Made by a program: the position numbers and the translations under genes. Below the pieces are notes generated by a model. That model saw only the letters and a program-made list of their open reading frames with translations. It did not search any database and was not told the DNA's origin. Below, in pieces: positions 8,212 to 16,556 of a stretch of DNA of 51,641 nucleotides. Each line of letters begins with the position of its first letter. Within the stretch, counting starts at the first letter, position 1. The stretch spans positions 1 to 51,641 of the forward strand of contig DXGV01000030.1 of NCBI GenBank assembly GCA_019113745.1, in the 5' to 3' direction. This DNA comes from Candidatus Blautia intestinavium. GTDB taxonomy: Bacteria > Bacillota > Clostridia > Lachnospirales > Lachnospiraceae.

Positions 8212-9027
8212 TCAGTCGTCCCACTCGGATTCGCTTTCCCAGCTTATGATTTTTCCGTTCTCCGCGTTGATCTCAAATTCATATTCCATTCCGTCATAGC
8301 GGATATCTCCTTCATAAATCAGGCGTCCATCGTCGCGCTCCAGTTTCATGCGGAGATCGTCTGAGGCAGCTCCGGGCACTTTTTCAAGGGCGATCTCTTC
8401 CGCCTCTTTCTCGGAAATGCCTGTGTCAGTTGTGTCAGAATCCAGAAAATCGTCCTCAATCTCATAGTCCACATCCAGGATTTTTCCTGTCACAGCGTCG
8501 ATTTCGTAGTCATACTCTTCGTTTCCGATATAGAATTCCACGCTGTATGTCAGAAAACCGTCGTCCCGCTCCAGATTAACTCTTGACTTTTCAACGTCTT
8601 TTTCATCAAGGTTTGCGTCCTCAAGGGCTGTTTTCAGAGCTTCATCCTCTGTAACTTCCGCTTCCATGCCGGGATCTGTGTTGTTGAAGTCCTTCTCAAT
8701 TTCCCGGTCAACGGAAAGGATCTTTCCTGATTTTGCGTCGATCTCGTAATCGTACTCCTCGTTATCCGTATAGAACTCTACGTCATAGGTAAGGGCGCCG
8801 TCGTCATAATCAAGCTCCACTCTGGATCTTTTCACGTCCTTTTCATCAAGCTCTGCGTCTTCCAGAGCTAAAGCCAACGCTTCCTCCTTGGTATACTCCG
8901 CTTCTTCTTCCAGTTTCTGAAGATACTGGGAGAAACGTCCCTCCGCCGCCACAGCTATGGCTCCCTGCGCGATTGTAAGTGCGGTAACTGCCGCCAGTGC
9001 TCCTGCAAAAATCTTCTTATTTCTCAT
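8212..9027 (-). CDS. Secreted protein with three PepSY domains
   Basis: A 271-residue protein. An N-terminal signal segment (about 8-28, ending around VAAEGRF) is followed by three PepSY repeats starting near residues 45, 127 and 204. Each has the pattern KEEALxxAL...D(D/E)G...Y(D/E)YEI(D/N)A..GKI. Repeats 1 and 2 are almost identical, which suggests recent internal duplication. PepSY domains inhibit secreted peptidases or act as envelope binding modules. The protein is highly acidic. RBS GGAGGT precedes ATG 9027. Regulation by an OmpR-type response regulator is suggested by paired repeats upstream. Confidence 0.85.
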   Translation of the reverse strand: MRNKKIFAGALAAVTALTIAQGAIAVAAEGRFSQYLQKLEEEAEYTKEEALALALEDAELDEKDVKRSRVELDYDDGALTYDVEFYTDNEEYDYEIDAKSGKILSVDREIEKDFNNTDPGMEAEVTEDEALKTALEDANLDEKDVEKSRVNLERDDGFLTYSVEFYIGNEEYDYEIDAVTGKILDVDYEIEDDFLDSDTTDTGISEKEAEEIALEKVPGAASDDLRMKLERDDGRLIYEGDIRYDGMEYEFEINAENGKIISWESESEWDD

Positions 9028-9084
9028 ATACTTTTACCTCCGTCAAATATTTTTTTACTCTGTCATGTTTGTTTTGATGAGGTC

Positions 9085-9117
9085 AGTATATGGACTGAAG
9101 ATTAAAGTAAGATTAAA
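9085..9117 (-). promoter_or_regulatory. OmpR-type response-regulator box and promoter of the PepSY gene
   Basis: On the minus strand, TTTAATCTT occurs twice (9109-9117 and 9098-9106) with an 11-bp period, exactly one helical turn. A TATACT -10-like element follows at 9085-9090. Tandem boxes with an 11-bp period in place of a -35 are typical for OmpR/PhoB-family activators. No two-component pair of that family is in the window. Confidence 0.5.
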
Positions 9118-9131
9118 ACAGTCAAATTTTT

Positions 9132-11018
9132 TTAAAGTTTTTTTACAAAAAGCGCCCGGACGGCATTCAGCACCGCGATGATCATAACGCCTACATCCGC
9201 AAAGATCGCCAGCCACATGTTTGCGATACCTAAGGCACCCAGCATAAGACAGATCAGTTTAACGCCGATGGCAAATACAATATTCTGATAAACAATGCCA
9301 AGACATTTCCTAGAGATCCTGATTGCTTTGGATATCTTCAGAGGATCATCATCCATCAGGACTATGTCTGCCGCCTCGATCGCCGCATCAGATCCCATTG
9401 CTCCCATAGCGATTCCGATATCCGCTCTGCCCAGCACAGGAGCGTCGTTGATGCCGTCTCCCACAAAAGCCAGCTTCGCTCCCTCCGGTCTGGACTTTAA
9501 TAATTCTTCCACTTTTTCTACCTTGTCTCCGGGGAGGAGTTCACTGTATACCTGATCAAGTCCTAATTTGGAGGCGACCTCCTGTGCCGTCTTTTCCCTG
9601 TCTCCGGTAAGCATGACTGTTTTTCGGACACCCGCCTTTTTCAGTGCCTCTACAGCCTCTTTCGCATGAGGCTTTATAATATCGGAGATCACGATATGTC
9701 CTGCGTATTTTCTGTCAACAGCCATGTGGATGATCGTACCTGCACTGTGACAGTTGATATAAGGAACACCCAGACTCTCCATAAGCTTATCGTTTCCTGC
9801 CGCCACCTCTTTTCCATCCACCGTGGCAATAACGCCGTTTCCGCTGATCTCCCTGATCTCTTTCACACGGGAACGGTCAATTTCTCCGCCGTAAGCCCTC
9901 TGGATACTTTTGCTGATCGGATGCGAAGAAGCGCTTTCCGCCAGCGCGGCGTACTCAAGAAGCTTTTCATTTTCCAATTCGTTATGATGAATTCCATCTA
10001 CTTCAAACACTCCCTGCGTCAGTGTTCCGGTCTTATCAAAAACAACGATCCGGGTTTTGGAAAGCGTTTCCAGATAATTGGAGCCTTTTACAAGCACTCC
10101 TGCGTTGCTTGCCCCGCCGATCCCCGCAAAAAAGCTCAGTGGGATACTGATAACCAAAGCGCAGGGACAACTGATGACAAGGAACGTCAGCGCCCTGTAG
10201 ATCCATGCTCCCCAGTCCGCACTGAGCCCCATGCCCAACATTCTGACAAGCGGCGGCAGAAAGGCAAGAGCCAGAGCAGACCAGCAGACAGCAGGCGTAT
10301 AGACGCGGGCAAATTTTGAGATAAAGTCCTCGGATCTTGATTTTCTGGAACTGGCATTTTCCACCAGATCCAGGATCTTTGATACCGTAGACTCACCGAA
10401 TTCTTTCGTTGTCTTTACCTTCAGCACTCCCGTCATATTGATGCAGCCGCTGATGATCTCATCTCCCGGTTTTATATCTCTTGGGAGACTTTCACCCGTA
10501 AGTGCGCTGGTATTCAAGGAAGAAATCCCCTCGGCAACAATGCCGTCAATAGGAACCTTTTCCCCAGGCTGTACTACAATGACAGTTCCGATCTCCACTT
10601 CATCCGGATCTGTTTTTTCTATCTTTCCGTTTACTTCCACATTCGCGTAGTCAGGGCGGATATCCATAAGCTCTGTGATATTGCGGCGGCTTTTTCCCAC
10701 CGCGTAGCTTTGGAACCACTCGCCTACCTGATAAAACAGCATAACGGCAACGGCTTCCGTATAATCTCCGCTCCTGTCATACAAAGCCAAGGCGATGGCT
10801 CCCACCGTAGCTACCGCCATCAGAAAACATTCGTCAAATACCTGGTGATTTCTGATGCCTTTCAGCGCCTTTTGTAAAATATCATATCCGATCACAAAAT
10901 AAGGAACCAGATAAAGGACAAACCTCAGCCATCCTTTTGCCGGAATGAATTGTAATGCGATCAGCATAGCCGCCGCCGTCAGAATCCGGACCAGCATTTT
11001 TTTCTGTTTTTTATTCAT
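9132..11018 (-). CDS. Heavy-metal P1B-type ATPase lacking an N-terminal HMA domain
   Basis: A 628-residue membrane pump with all catalytic landmarks: actuator TGES (174-177), CPC metal site (284-286), phosphorylation motif DKTGTLT (328-334), SHP (365-367) and GDGINDAP (520-527). The CPC motif and absence of a copper-type N-terminus fit Zn/Cd/Pb exporters (CadA/ZntA-like) or Zn/Fe importers (ZosA/PfeT-like). The cytoplasmic HMA domain is not fused but encoded by the gene just upstream. ATG 11018 follows GGGAGAGGGAAC. The in-frame start at 11066 lies in the leader. Probably one operon with the HMA protein, controlled by the divergent ArsR gene. Confidence 0.9.
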   Translation of the reverse strand: MNKKQKKMLVRILTAAAMLIALQFIPAKGWLRFVLYLVPYFVIGYDILQKALKGIRNHQVFDECFLMAVATVGAIALALYDRSGDYTEAVAVMLFYQVGEWFQSYAVGKSRRNITELMDIRPDYANVEVNGKIEKTDPDEVEIGTVIVVQPGEKVPIDGIVAEGISSLNTSALTGESLPRDIKPGDEIISGCINMTGVLKVKTTKEFGESTVSKILDLVENASSRKSRSEDFISKFARVYTPAVCWSALALAFLPPLVRMLGMGLSADWGAWIYRALTFLVISCPCALVISIPLSFFAGIGGASNAGVLVKGSNYLETLSKTRIVVFDKTGTLTQGVFEVDGIHHNELENEKLLEYAALAESASSHPISKSIQRAYGGEIDRSRVKEIREISGNGVIATVDGKEVAAGNDKLMESLGVPYINCHSAGTIIHMAVDRKYAGHIVISDIIKPHAKEAVEALKKAGVRKTVMLTGDREKTAQEVASKLGLDQVYSELLPGDKVEKVEELLKSRPEGAKLAFVGDGINDAPVLGRADIGIAMGAMGSDAAIEAADIVLMDDDPLKISKAIRISRKCLGIVYQNIVFAIGVKLICLMLGALGIANMWLAIFADVGVMIIAVLNAVRALFVKKL

Positions 11019-11075
11019 GTTCCCTCTCCCTGTTAGAATTGTACCGTTACGCAGCTTTTCCGGCACCGACCAAAG

Positions 11076-11294
11076 TTAAATAAAAATCTCGCAGTCGTCT
11101 TCCACCTTTTTACAGTTTTTCAGAACTTCCTGCATGACCTCTTTAGGATTTCGTCCATCCTCGAATTCCACATGCATTTTCAGCATCATAAAGTTCACAG
11201 TGGCGTCCTTGACTCCATCTGTACGTTTCGCCGCATCCTCCATCTTATTCGCGCAGTTTGCACAGTCCACATCAATCTTATACGTTTTCTTCAT
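11076..11294 (-). CDS. Stand-alone HMA metal-binding protein (metallochaperone)
   Basis: A 72-residue heavy-metal-associated domain with the CxxC site in DCANCANKM (10-18) and the full beta-alpha-beta-beta-alpha-beta length. It ends in an extra cysteine/acid segment, NCKKVEDDCEIF. It is encoded 57 bp upstream of the P-type ATPase that lacks this domain, so it likely delivers or senses the exported metal for that pump. The GxTCxxC consensus of copper chaperones is replaced by DCANC, which speaks for Zn/Cd rather than Cu. RBS AAAGGA precedes ATG 11294. Confidence 0.85.
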   Translation of the reverse strand: MKKTYKIDVDCANCANKMEDAAKRTDGVKDATVNFMMLKMHVEFEDGRNPKEVMQEVLKNCKKVEDDCEIFI

Positions 11295-11332
11295 TTTTCA
11301 GATATCCTTTCCTCGAAAATATTTTCACAATT

Positions 11333-11352
11333 AATTAAACATATGTTTAATT
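11333..11352. promoter_or_regulatory. Perfect 20-bp palindrome, likely ArsR operator
   Basis: AATTAAACAT (11333-11342) is followed directly by its reverse complement (11343-11352). It lies between the HMA/ATPase operon and the divergent ArsR-family gene, where a SmtB/CzrA-type repressor would bind. Confidence 0.65.
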
Positions 11353-11407
11353 CTTGTTTTTAATATACACCCATTATGCTTCCGCGTCAATAGCTTTCAC
11401 AAAAAAA

Positions 11408-11436
11408 TTGACATGATTTTTCGATAATGATAGCAT
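11408..11436 (+). promoter_or_regulatory. Promoter of the ArsR-family gene
   Basis: TTGACA (11408-11413), a 17-bp spacer and TAGCAT (11431-11436), 39 bp before ATG 11475. Confidence 0.5.
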
Positions 11437-11474
11437 GGATATATATGTCAGACTAATCAGAAAAGAGGGATTTT

Positions 11475-11843
11475 ATGGAAAAATGTTCTTTGCCCCACGA
11501 TCATGGCCAGCAGATAGAAGGCTTTCCGGAGCAGATACCCGCGCCGGAAGATTTTCAGACGGCGGCGGAAATATTTAAGCAGCTTGGAGACGGAAACCGT
11601 ATCCGTATCTTCTGGCTTCTGTGCCACTGTGAAGAATGTGTGATAAATATTTCCGCGCTGATGGATATGAGCAGTCCTGCTGTCTCCCACCATCTTCGTC
11701 AGTTAAAGGCCAGCGGCCTCATCGTCAGCCAGAGAAGCGGAAAAGAAGTTTATTATAAAGCGGCGGACACAGAAACCGCTCAACTTCTGCATCACATCAT
11801 TGAGCAGCTTGTAAAAATCATCTGTCCGGGTTTTTCTCCCTGA
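11475..11843 (+). CDS. ArsR/SmtB family metal-responsive repressor
   Basis: A 122-residue winged-helix repressor. The region after FKQLGDGNRIRI is the usual start of the fold. CHCEECVINIS (51-61) resembles the alpha-3 cysteine metal site of CadC/CmtR-like sensors. SSPAVSHHLRQLKASGL is the recognition helix. Near the end, DTETAQLLHHIIEQL matches the alpha-5 zinc site with paired histidines. The N-terminus CSLPHDH adds further possible ligands. It is divergent from the HMA/P-type ATPase operon and probably derepresses it when Zn, Cd or Pb binds. RBS AGAGGG precedes ATG 11475. Confidence 0.88.
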   Translation: MEKCSLPHDHGQQIEGFPEQIPAPEDFQTAAEIFKQLGDGNRIRIFWLLCHCEECVINISALMDMSSPAVSHHLRQLKASGLIVSQRSGKEVYYKAADTETAQLLHHIIEQLVKIICPGFSP

Positions 11844-11861
11844 AAATCATACCAAACGCAC

Positions 11862-11901
11862 AGAAAAAACCGACAGCCTATATGACTATATGACTGTCGG
11901 T
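11862..11901 (-). terminator. Rho-independent terminator of the racemase transcript
   Basis: On the minus strand ACCGACAG (11901-11894) pairs with CTGTCGGT (11876-11869), followed by TTTTTTCTG. It lies 80 bp after the stop of the racemase gene. On the plus strand no U-tract follows. Confidence 0.7.
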
Positions 11902-11982
11902 AAGGGTGTGGTTTCATGTTTGTTTTTCGTAAAAATCCTGTATCCTTATAAGTCAAGGTTTCCGGTCCTTTTTCTTTCTCTT

Positions 11983-12642
11983 TTATCTGCGGATGCTCTC
12001 ATAGTAAGCGAAAAGGCCTTCCGCCAGCACCGGATCAATAACGGGAAGACCAGTGGCCTCTTCCAGTTCTTTTGCCACGCCGATGGTGGCAAGACCTGTG
12101 CATGCAAGAGCGATCACTTCCGCCCCTTTTTCTTTCAGATTCTTTCCGGAATTGATCACCTGCTTTCTTCCTTCCGGCGTCATCAGATCCAAAGTGCTGT
12201 CCACACCTTCCGGCTTTTCCAGGATCATTTTCCCCTCAAGAAGTCTTGCATAAGCGTTGGGAGCATAATCCGTGATCCCAAGTACTCCGATTTTTGATCC
12301 GTACCGAAGAGCCAGAGCCACTGTTGTCTCTCCACCGCCGGTTACCGGCATCCCCGGAAGCGCCTCCCTTATCTGGCGTACGCCCGGATCATCCGCGCAG
12401 CTTACAATGATCATATCCACATCCTGAAATGATTTCGCCGTTTCCACAATCTTCGGAACCGCGATCTCGCAAAGCTGGGGACTGTGGATTCCCTCCGGCT
12501 GATCCGGGATACACTTTGTCTCCACGTCAAGAGACGGAAACTTCTCCATGATCTGCCTTTGATGGGAATATAATACTTCCGGATCCTCACATGTCAGAAC
12601 ACGGATCAATCCTACTTTAAACTTTTTTTCATGATGACTCAT
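11983..12642 (-). CDS. Aspartate/glutamate/hydantoin racemase family protein
   Basis: A 219-residue cytoplasmic enzyme of the cofactor-independent two-cysteine racemase superfamily. The first catalytic cysteine is in IVSCADDPG (about 80) and the second in ALACTGLATIG near residue 180. GGGETTVALALRYG and IGVLGITDY are typical of the hydantoin/Asp racemase branch. Start ATG 12642 has AGGAGG 9 bases upstream. Extending to 12702 would run through the terminator of the preceding gene, so it is rejected. It is the last gene of the PucR-OPT cluster, after an internal terminator that may lower its expression. A role in inverting a D- or L-configured hydantoin or amino acid is inferred. Confidence 0.8.
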   Translation of the reverse strand: MSHHEKKFKVGLIRVLTCEDPEVLYSHQRQIMEKFPSLDVETKCIPDQPEGIHSPQLCEIAVPKIVETAKSFQDVDMIIVSCADDPGVRQIREALPGMPVTGGGETTVALALRYGSKIGVLGITDYAPNAYARLLEGKMILEKPEGVDSTLDLMTPEGRKQVINSGKNLKEKGAEVIALACTGLATIGVAKELEEATGLPVIDPVLAEGLFAYYESIRR

Positions 12643-12663
12643 TTTTTCTTCCTCCTTTTTTCC

Positions 12664-12699
12664 TAAAAAACCCCGCAGCATTTCCTTTGCTGCAGGGTT
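12664..12699 (-). terminator. Intrinsic (possibly leaky) terminator inside the OPT cluster
   Basis: On the minus strand AACCC-T-GCAGCA pairs with TGCTGC-G-GGGTT (one mismatch), followed by TTTTTT (12670-12665). It sits between the peptidase gene and the racemase gene. Confidence 0.75.
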
Positions 12700-12707
12700 C
12701 ATCTTTT

Positions 12708-13652
12708 CTATACCTGGAACACTCCCTCTTTGATAACAAGCGTATCATCAAGATAGAGCGTCGGCTTCAGTATAATTCCGTCCATGTGGCATTCCGCCTT
12801 GTTTACCCCGCCGAAGGATGTATTTGTTCCAAACGCAATGTGTACGGTTCCATACACTTTTTCATCTTCCAGAATAATGCCGTTCAAAATCGCCGCTTCG
12901 TTTGTTCCGATCCCCAGCTCACATAATGTACCGTTCACTTCGTTCTTCAGCAGGATATCCAGATTTTCACTTTTTTCTCCTGTCACCTGGCGAAGCTTGC
13001 CGCCGCTGATCTTCATATGAAGCGGGCTCTCCAGCTTTCCGATTCCTACCATAGAACCATCTATGATCATCTCGCCGTCGGATCCGTCTTCCAAAGGAGC
13101 AATGTATGCCTCACCGGAAGGAAGATTGCCGCATTTTCCGGGCTCTTTGTATACTCCCGGACTGGGTACGCCGCTTCTTCCTTTCAGACTGATGTTCAAT
13201 ACCATTCCGCCTTTTTCAATTCTTGCACTGTCTGCCTTTGTCAGCATATCGGTAATCTTGTCCGTCAGTTTCTCCACTTCGCCGTAATCTGCCGTCATAG
13301 CGCCTTTACTGAACATTTCTTTCGTAATTCCCGGCATAGTTGCCACCCTGGTTCCTGTTGCCGCAGCCTCGATCCTTGCGCTTGTATGAGTCAGAGATTT
13401 TGCTGTGGGCGCAATGACAACGTCCGCCGCTTTCATGGCTTCTGCCACTGCTTTTGGAGGCTCCTGCCCGCTCACTTCCCTTTCCTTCATCACGAGCAGC
13501 ATCCCTTCACAGCCAAGATTGCAGGACGCTTCATAAAGAGCCTCGCCGATCTCTTTTCTTGTGTCGTCAGTGATCACAAGTACAGATTCTTCTTTTTTTA
13601 CCCCCAGACAGGAAGTAAGTACCTGTTCTGCAATTTTTACCAAGTCTTTCAT
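12708..13652 (-). CDS. M29-like metallopeptidase (thermophilic aminopeptidase fold)
   Basis: A 314-residue cytoplasmic enzyme resembling M29 aminopeptidases and the related NicX-type dioxygenases. The C-terminal metal-site region is recognisable: CELGIGTNEAA (Glu), LEDEKVYGTVHIAFGTN (Glu, His), and AECHMDGI (His, Asp). These correspond to the dinuclear metal ligands of the family. It is shorter than the usual roughly 400 residues. RBS AGAGGA lies before ATG 13652, 8 bp after the AroM stop codon. In this cluster it could hydrolyse an amide formed by the preceding enzymes, or a dipeptide imported by the OPT carrier. Confidence 0.78.
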   Translation of the reverse strand: MKDLVKIAEQVLTSCLGVKKEESVLVITDDTRKEIGEALYEASCNLGCEGMLLVMKEREVSGQEPPKAVAEAMKAADVVIAPTAKSLTHTSARIEAAATGTRVATMPGITKEMFSKGAMTADYGEVEKLTDKITDMLTKADSARIEKGGMVLNISLKGRSGVPSPGVYKEPGKCGNLPSGEAYIAPLEDGSDGEMIIDGSMVGIGKLESPLHMKISGGKLRQVTGEKSENLDILLKNEVNGTLCELGIGTNEAAILNGIILEDEKVYGTVHIAFGTNTSFGGVNKAECHMDGIILKPTLYLDDTLVIKEGVFQV

Positions 13653-13659
13653 GGTCTGT

Positions 13660-14346
13660 CTATCCTCTCTTTTTCAAATCTGTCAGCTCTGATACAACGC
13701 GGGCAAGAAGCGTTCTTGGAAGGACGACCATTTTCCCTGTCTTCTCTTCAAACATGCGCTTCATTTCCTGAGTATAGCCGATACAGTCCAAAACGATCAG
13801 GTCGGCGTCCATGCTTTTTACCTGCTCTGCCGCCTTCTCCAGATCATCCCATTCTCCATAAGGGGATGCCGCAATGGAAGTCACTTTGTTCACATACTGA
13901 CTCCATTTTCCTTCTGTCTGCGCAAGCTGCAGGGGCGACGGAGTCATACAGATAATGTTTGACTTTTTTGTCATCAAAGGCACAATCCGATCCAGAATAT
14001 CACAGGGATAGATCAGAGGAATGTTTTTGGATGTCAGTGTTTCCGGAAACTTTCCTGTACAGAAAAACATGATCAGTCTGCATCCGGCCGTTTCCATCTC
14101 ATCAATGGCCTGCTGGAGCCTGGGAAGGATATAACGTTCTGCAAAAGTAACAGAAGTGCCGTCCGTCAGGCGGGAGACCAGTACATAGTCTCCTTCCTCC
14201 GGTTTAAACTTTGCAATCTCTTCTCTTGTCAGTCCGTCCAGGCCTCCTGCCTGCATCAGTTCAGCCTGCCCTTCAAAAATATCCATGATATCTGCTGTCA
14301 CATCAACTCTCGGCGCCTGTCCGATGGTGATCGCACCAATTTTCAT
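13660..14346 (-). CDS. AroM family protein
   Basis: A 228-residue cytoplasmic protein matching the AroM family: N-terminus MKIGAITIGQAPRVDV, then LVSRLTDGTSVTFAE, and a conserved LDCIGYT near residue 185. AroM is distantly related to Asp/Glu racemases; MFFCTG (about 95) and LDCIGY occupy the places of the two catalytic cysteines. No reaction has been established for the family as far as I know, and the name only reflects co-transcription with aroL in Escherichia coli. RBS AGAGGTG precedes ATG 14346. It sits between DUF1177 and the peptidase, tightly spaced on both sides. Confidence 0.85.
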   Translation of the reverse strand: MKIGAITIGQAPRVDVTADIMDIFEGQAELMQAGGLDGLTREEIAKFKPEEGDYVLVSRLTDGTSVTFAERYILPRLQQAIDEMETAGCRLIMFFCTGKFPETLTSKNIPLIYPCDILDRIVPLMTKKSNIICMTPSPLQLAQTEGKWSQYVNKVTSIAASPYGEWDDLEKAAEQVKSMDADLIVLDCIGYTQEMKRMFEEKTGKMVVLPRTLLARVVSELTDLKKRG

Positions 14347-14359
14347 CTGTATTCACCTC

Positions 14360-15298
14360 TTATTCTTGTCCCAATGTCTGTAAATGATCCATCTTTCCAT
14401 ACAGTTTTACAAGACGTGCATACTCTGCTTCATCATAAAACCTGCACTGTCCTCTTCCGAAAGTTTTTGCAACTTCCAGCATAAAGCGTGCTGCTTCCTC
14501 CACATCCGCCGCATGAGTTGCTCCTGTCGCGCATCCCGGCACCATAACTTCTGTTGTGATGGCAATTCCTACAACCGGAGCTTTTGTTGCAGTACATGGC
14601 TGCAGAACACTGTTGATATGATACACATCATTTCCATAAGGAGTAATATCCTGTGTTGTCAGCGGGAACACATAGGGAAGCTTTCCTGTAGTGATCTGCA
14701 TCAGATCCAGCAGGTCTTCGGATGTTCTTAAAATATATCCTTCTTTTACCGTCGGAGAGATGGCGAATCCTCTTGTGTTTATCACGCGGTTGCCCTTTGT
14801 TGTATCAACAGAGAGAATGGCATCCAGATCATCCGATACTTCTTCCCTGTTCACCTGTGACATCTCTACCGGTGATCCCATAAACGGAACCGGATCATGG
14901 GGCTGTGTAGGCGCGTTCGGGCAAATGTGGGTGGAGATCAGCACATCACCCTCCAGCACATCCCCTTTGTTCTGCATATCCAGAATTTTAGCGGCAAGAG
15001 CAACTGCTGCCAGCGCTCCGTCTCCGTCAGATACGAATCCGATCCTCTCCGGACGCGCTCCAATACCTCCCAGTCTTCCAAGAAGTCCGATCGTCGGAGC
15101 GTTTCCGCCGTTTGTCTTCCCCTTTGATCCGGGAATGCGCACTTTCAGCATGTCTGTGGAACCTTTTGGCCCCTTCAGCTCATATACTTCAATATTTGCA
15201 TCCGGCTGGATTGTTCTTAAATATTCTTCTACCTTTTTTCCTGTCACATTTCCATCATCCAGGATATCATACGCTTCAAGAATCTGTTTCATTAACAT
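14360..15298 (-). CDS. DUF1177 family protein
   Basis: A 312-residue protein of the uncharacterised DUF1177 family. Characteristic segments are ILDDGNVTGKKVEEY near the start, GFVSDGDGALAAVALA, STHICPNAPTQPHDPVPFM (with potential metal-binding His and Asp) and MVPGCATGATHAADVEEA. The DGDGA and HDP motifs suggest an amidohydrolase-like or peptidase-like metal site, an inference only. ATG 15298 has AAGGAG 9 bases upstream and gives the usual family length. A farther start at 15379 would add a lysine-rich non-conserved segment. It lies within the operon between DUF917 and AroM. Confidence 0.82.
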   Translation of the reverse strand: MLMKQILEAYDILDDGNVTGKKVEEYLRTIQPDANIEVYELKGPKGSTDMLKVRIPGSKGKTNGGNAPTIGLLGRLGGIGARPERIGFVSDGDGALAAVALAAKILDMQNKGDVLEGDVLISTHICPNAPTQPHDPVPFMGSPVEMSQVNREEVSDDLDAILSVDTTKGNRVINTRGFAISPTVKEGYILRTSEDLLDLMQITTGKLPYVFPLTTQDITPYGNDVYHINSVLQPCTATKAPVVGIAITTEVMVPGCATGATHAADVEEAARFMLEVAKTFGRGQCRFYDEAEYARLVKLYGKMDHLQTLGQE

Positions 15299-15382
15299 GG
15301 CTTTTGTCTCCTTTTTCTGCTTTTTTGTTTTGTTTTTTGCCCATGCCGCCCACGGAACATGTGTGCCTGGGGTTTTCATCTC

Positions 15383-16462
15383 TTACAGGTAGCTCACCAT
15401 CTCTTTTCCGACTACCTCTTCTGTCTGTTTCAAAAGTTCCGGATCATACATGGCAGCAGACAGCTTCAGATTTTTCTTATCTGTTCCGATCACATAGACT
15501 TCCAGTCCTTCCTCCATCATTGCTGTTGTGACAGGCTCTCCGGTATTTGCATTAATGGTCATAATAAGATCAGGGAAGGTTGCAAGCCGTTTTCCGTCCT
15601 TTTCCGCTGTGGCATACTCATTCCAGAACGTCAGCTGACAGCCGTCTACTTCCGCATATCCCACATCGAATCCTCCTGTTGTTTCAATAGAGAAGTTTTT
15701 CACCTCTCCTTTTGCCAGGATAGAACCACCGAGAAATTCACACACATTTCTTACCGCTTCCTCTACGGAAGTTTCCAGCCCTTTACGGAAAGCTTTGCCT
15801 GTCTCTATTGCAAAGCTGACACCGCCGACAGCGCAGTTTTCTTTTGCGTAGGCAGCTGTCACCGGATTTCTGGCAACCGCTACCAGTCCTCCCGCCTCAA
15901 TGGACGCCATACGCACAAGTTTTGAGGTGTGCTCAATGCTTCCCTCAAAGAAACACTCCACATGATTTCCTGTCTCCGGATTTCCTCCCACGCATGCCTG
16001 AACCGTCCTGTAGTCCTTCTGCTTATGCAGATTCATGCTTCCCATAACCCCGGTTGGATGGGCACGTCCATTACACGGTGCGTCCACAAGTGGAAGACCG
16101 GAAATCGCAGCCTGAAGCCATCCGTTCACAGACGCCTCTCCTCCCTGCTCATTTGTGATAATACCGCCCAGCTTCAGATCTGTATTCTTTTTGATCATCT
16201 CAATCGTATAAGCAAGATCCTTAGCTGTCATAAACTGGTCTCTTGCATTTGGCGCTCCCACAAGGGAAGCTGTCAGAAGAACCGCGTCATCATCAATCTC
16301 TTCAATCGGAACAAGTCGAAGATCTGTATAATCTACCGCGATCTTTGCATATTTTCTTCCTTTTACCGGATCTCCTCCGCCTCCTCCGCCAAGGATCGTA
16401 CCTCCTGTGAGGACATCATCCAGTACTTCTTCTGTCAGTTTAAGTCCTTCTTTTTTCTCCAC
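15383..16462 (-). CDS. DUF917 / S-methyl-thiohydantoin desulfurase-like protein
   Basis: A 359-residue, apparently full-length member of the family formerly called DUF917. Its N-terminus has the glycine-rich TGGTILGGGGGGDP (19-32), and LVDAPCNGRAHPTGVMG (about 125-141) carries the conserved Cys and His. As I recall it, Pfam renamed the two domains S-Me-THD after an S-methyl-thiohydantoin desulfurase of ergothioneine breakdown. The family is related to the hydantoinase HyuA/HyuB group. GTG 16462 is the start, with AAGGGG 8 bases upstream. Following an OPT transporter and preceding a hydantoin-racemase-like gene, it most likely acts on a five-membered hydantoin-like ring. The actual substrate is unknown. 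Confidence 0.82.
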   Translation of the reverse strand: MEKKEGLKLTEEVLDDVLTGGTILGGGGGGDPVKGRKYAKIAVDYTDLRLVPIEEIDDDAVLLTASLVGAPNARDQFMTAKDLAYTIEMIKKNTDLKLGGIITNEQGGEASVNGWLQAAISGLPLVDAPCNGRAHPTGVMGSMNLHKQKDYRTVQACVGGNPETGNHVECFFEGSIEHTSKLVRMASIEAGGLVAVARNPVTAAYAKENCAVGGVSFAIETGKAFRKGLETSVEEAVRNVCEFLGGSILAKGEVKNFSIETTGGFDVGYAEVDGCQLTFWNEYATAEKDGKRLATFPDLIMTINANTGEPVTTAMMEEGLEVYVIGTDKKNLKLSAAMYDPELLKQTEEVVGKEMVSYL

Positions 16463-16556
16463 TTGAAAATCCCCTTCTTTCCTTAAAATGATCTGCTTTA
16501 TACTGCAAATGCCGACATAAAGGAAAATCCCTTACGCCGACACTTGAATAGATCCG

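Noticed and set aside
12643..12702. N-terminal extension of the racemase gene
   Set aside because: It would read through a terminator hairpin and the U-tract; ATG 12642 has a much better AGGAGG site.
13017..13955. Plus-strand frame rich in Ser, Cys and Phe across the M29/AroM genes
   Set aside because: Composition is that of a complementary-strand shadow; it spans two well-supported genes.
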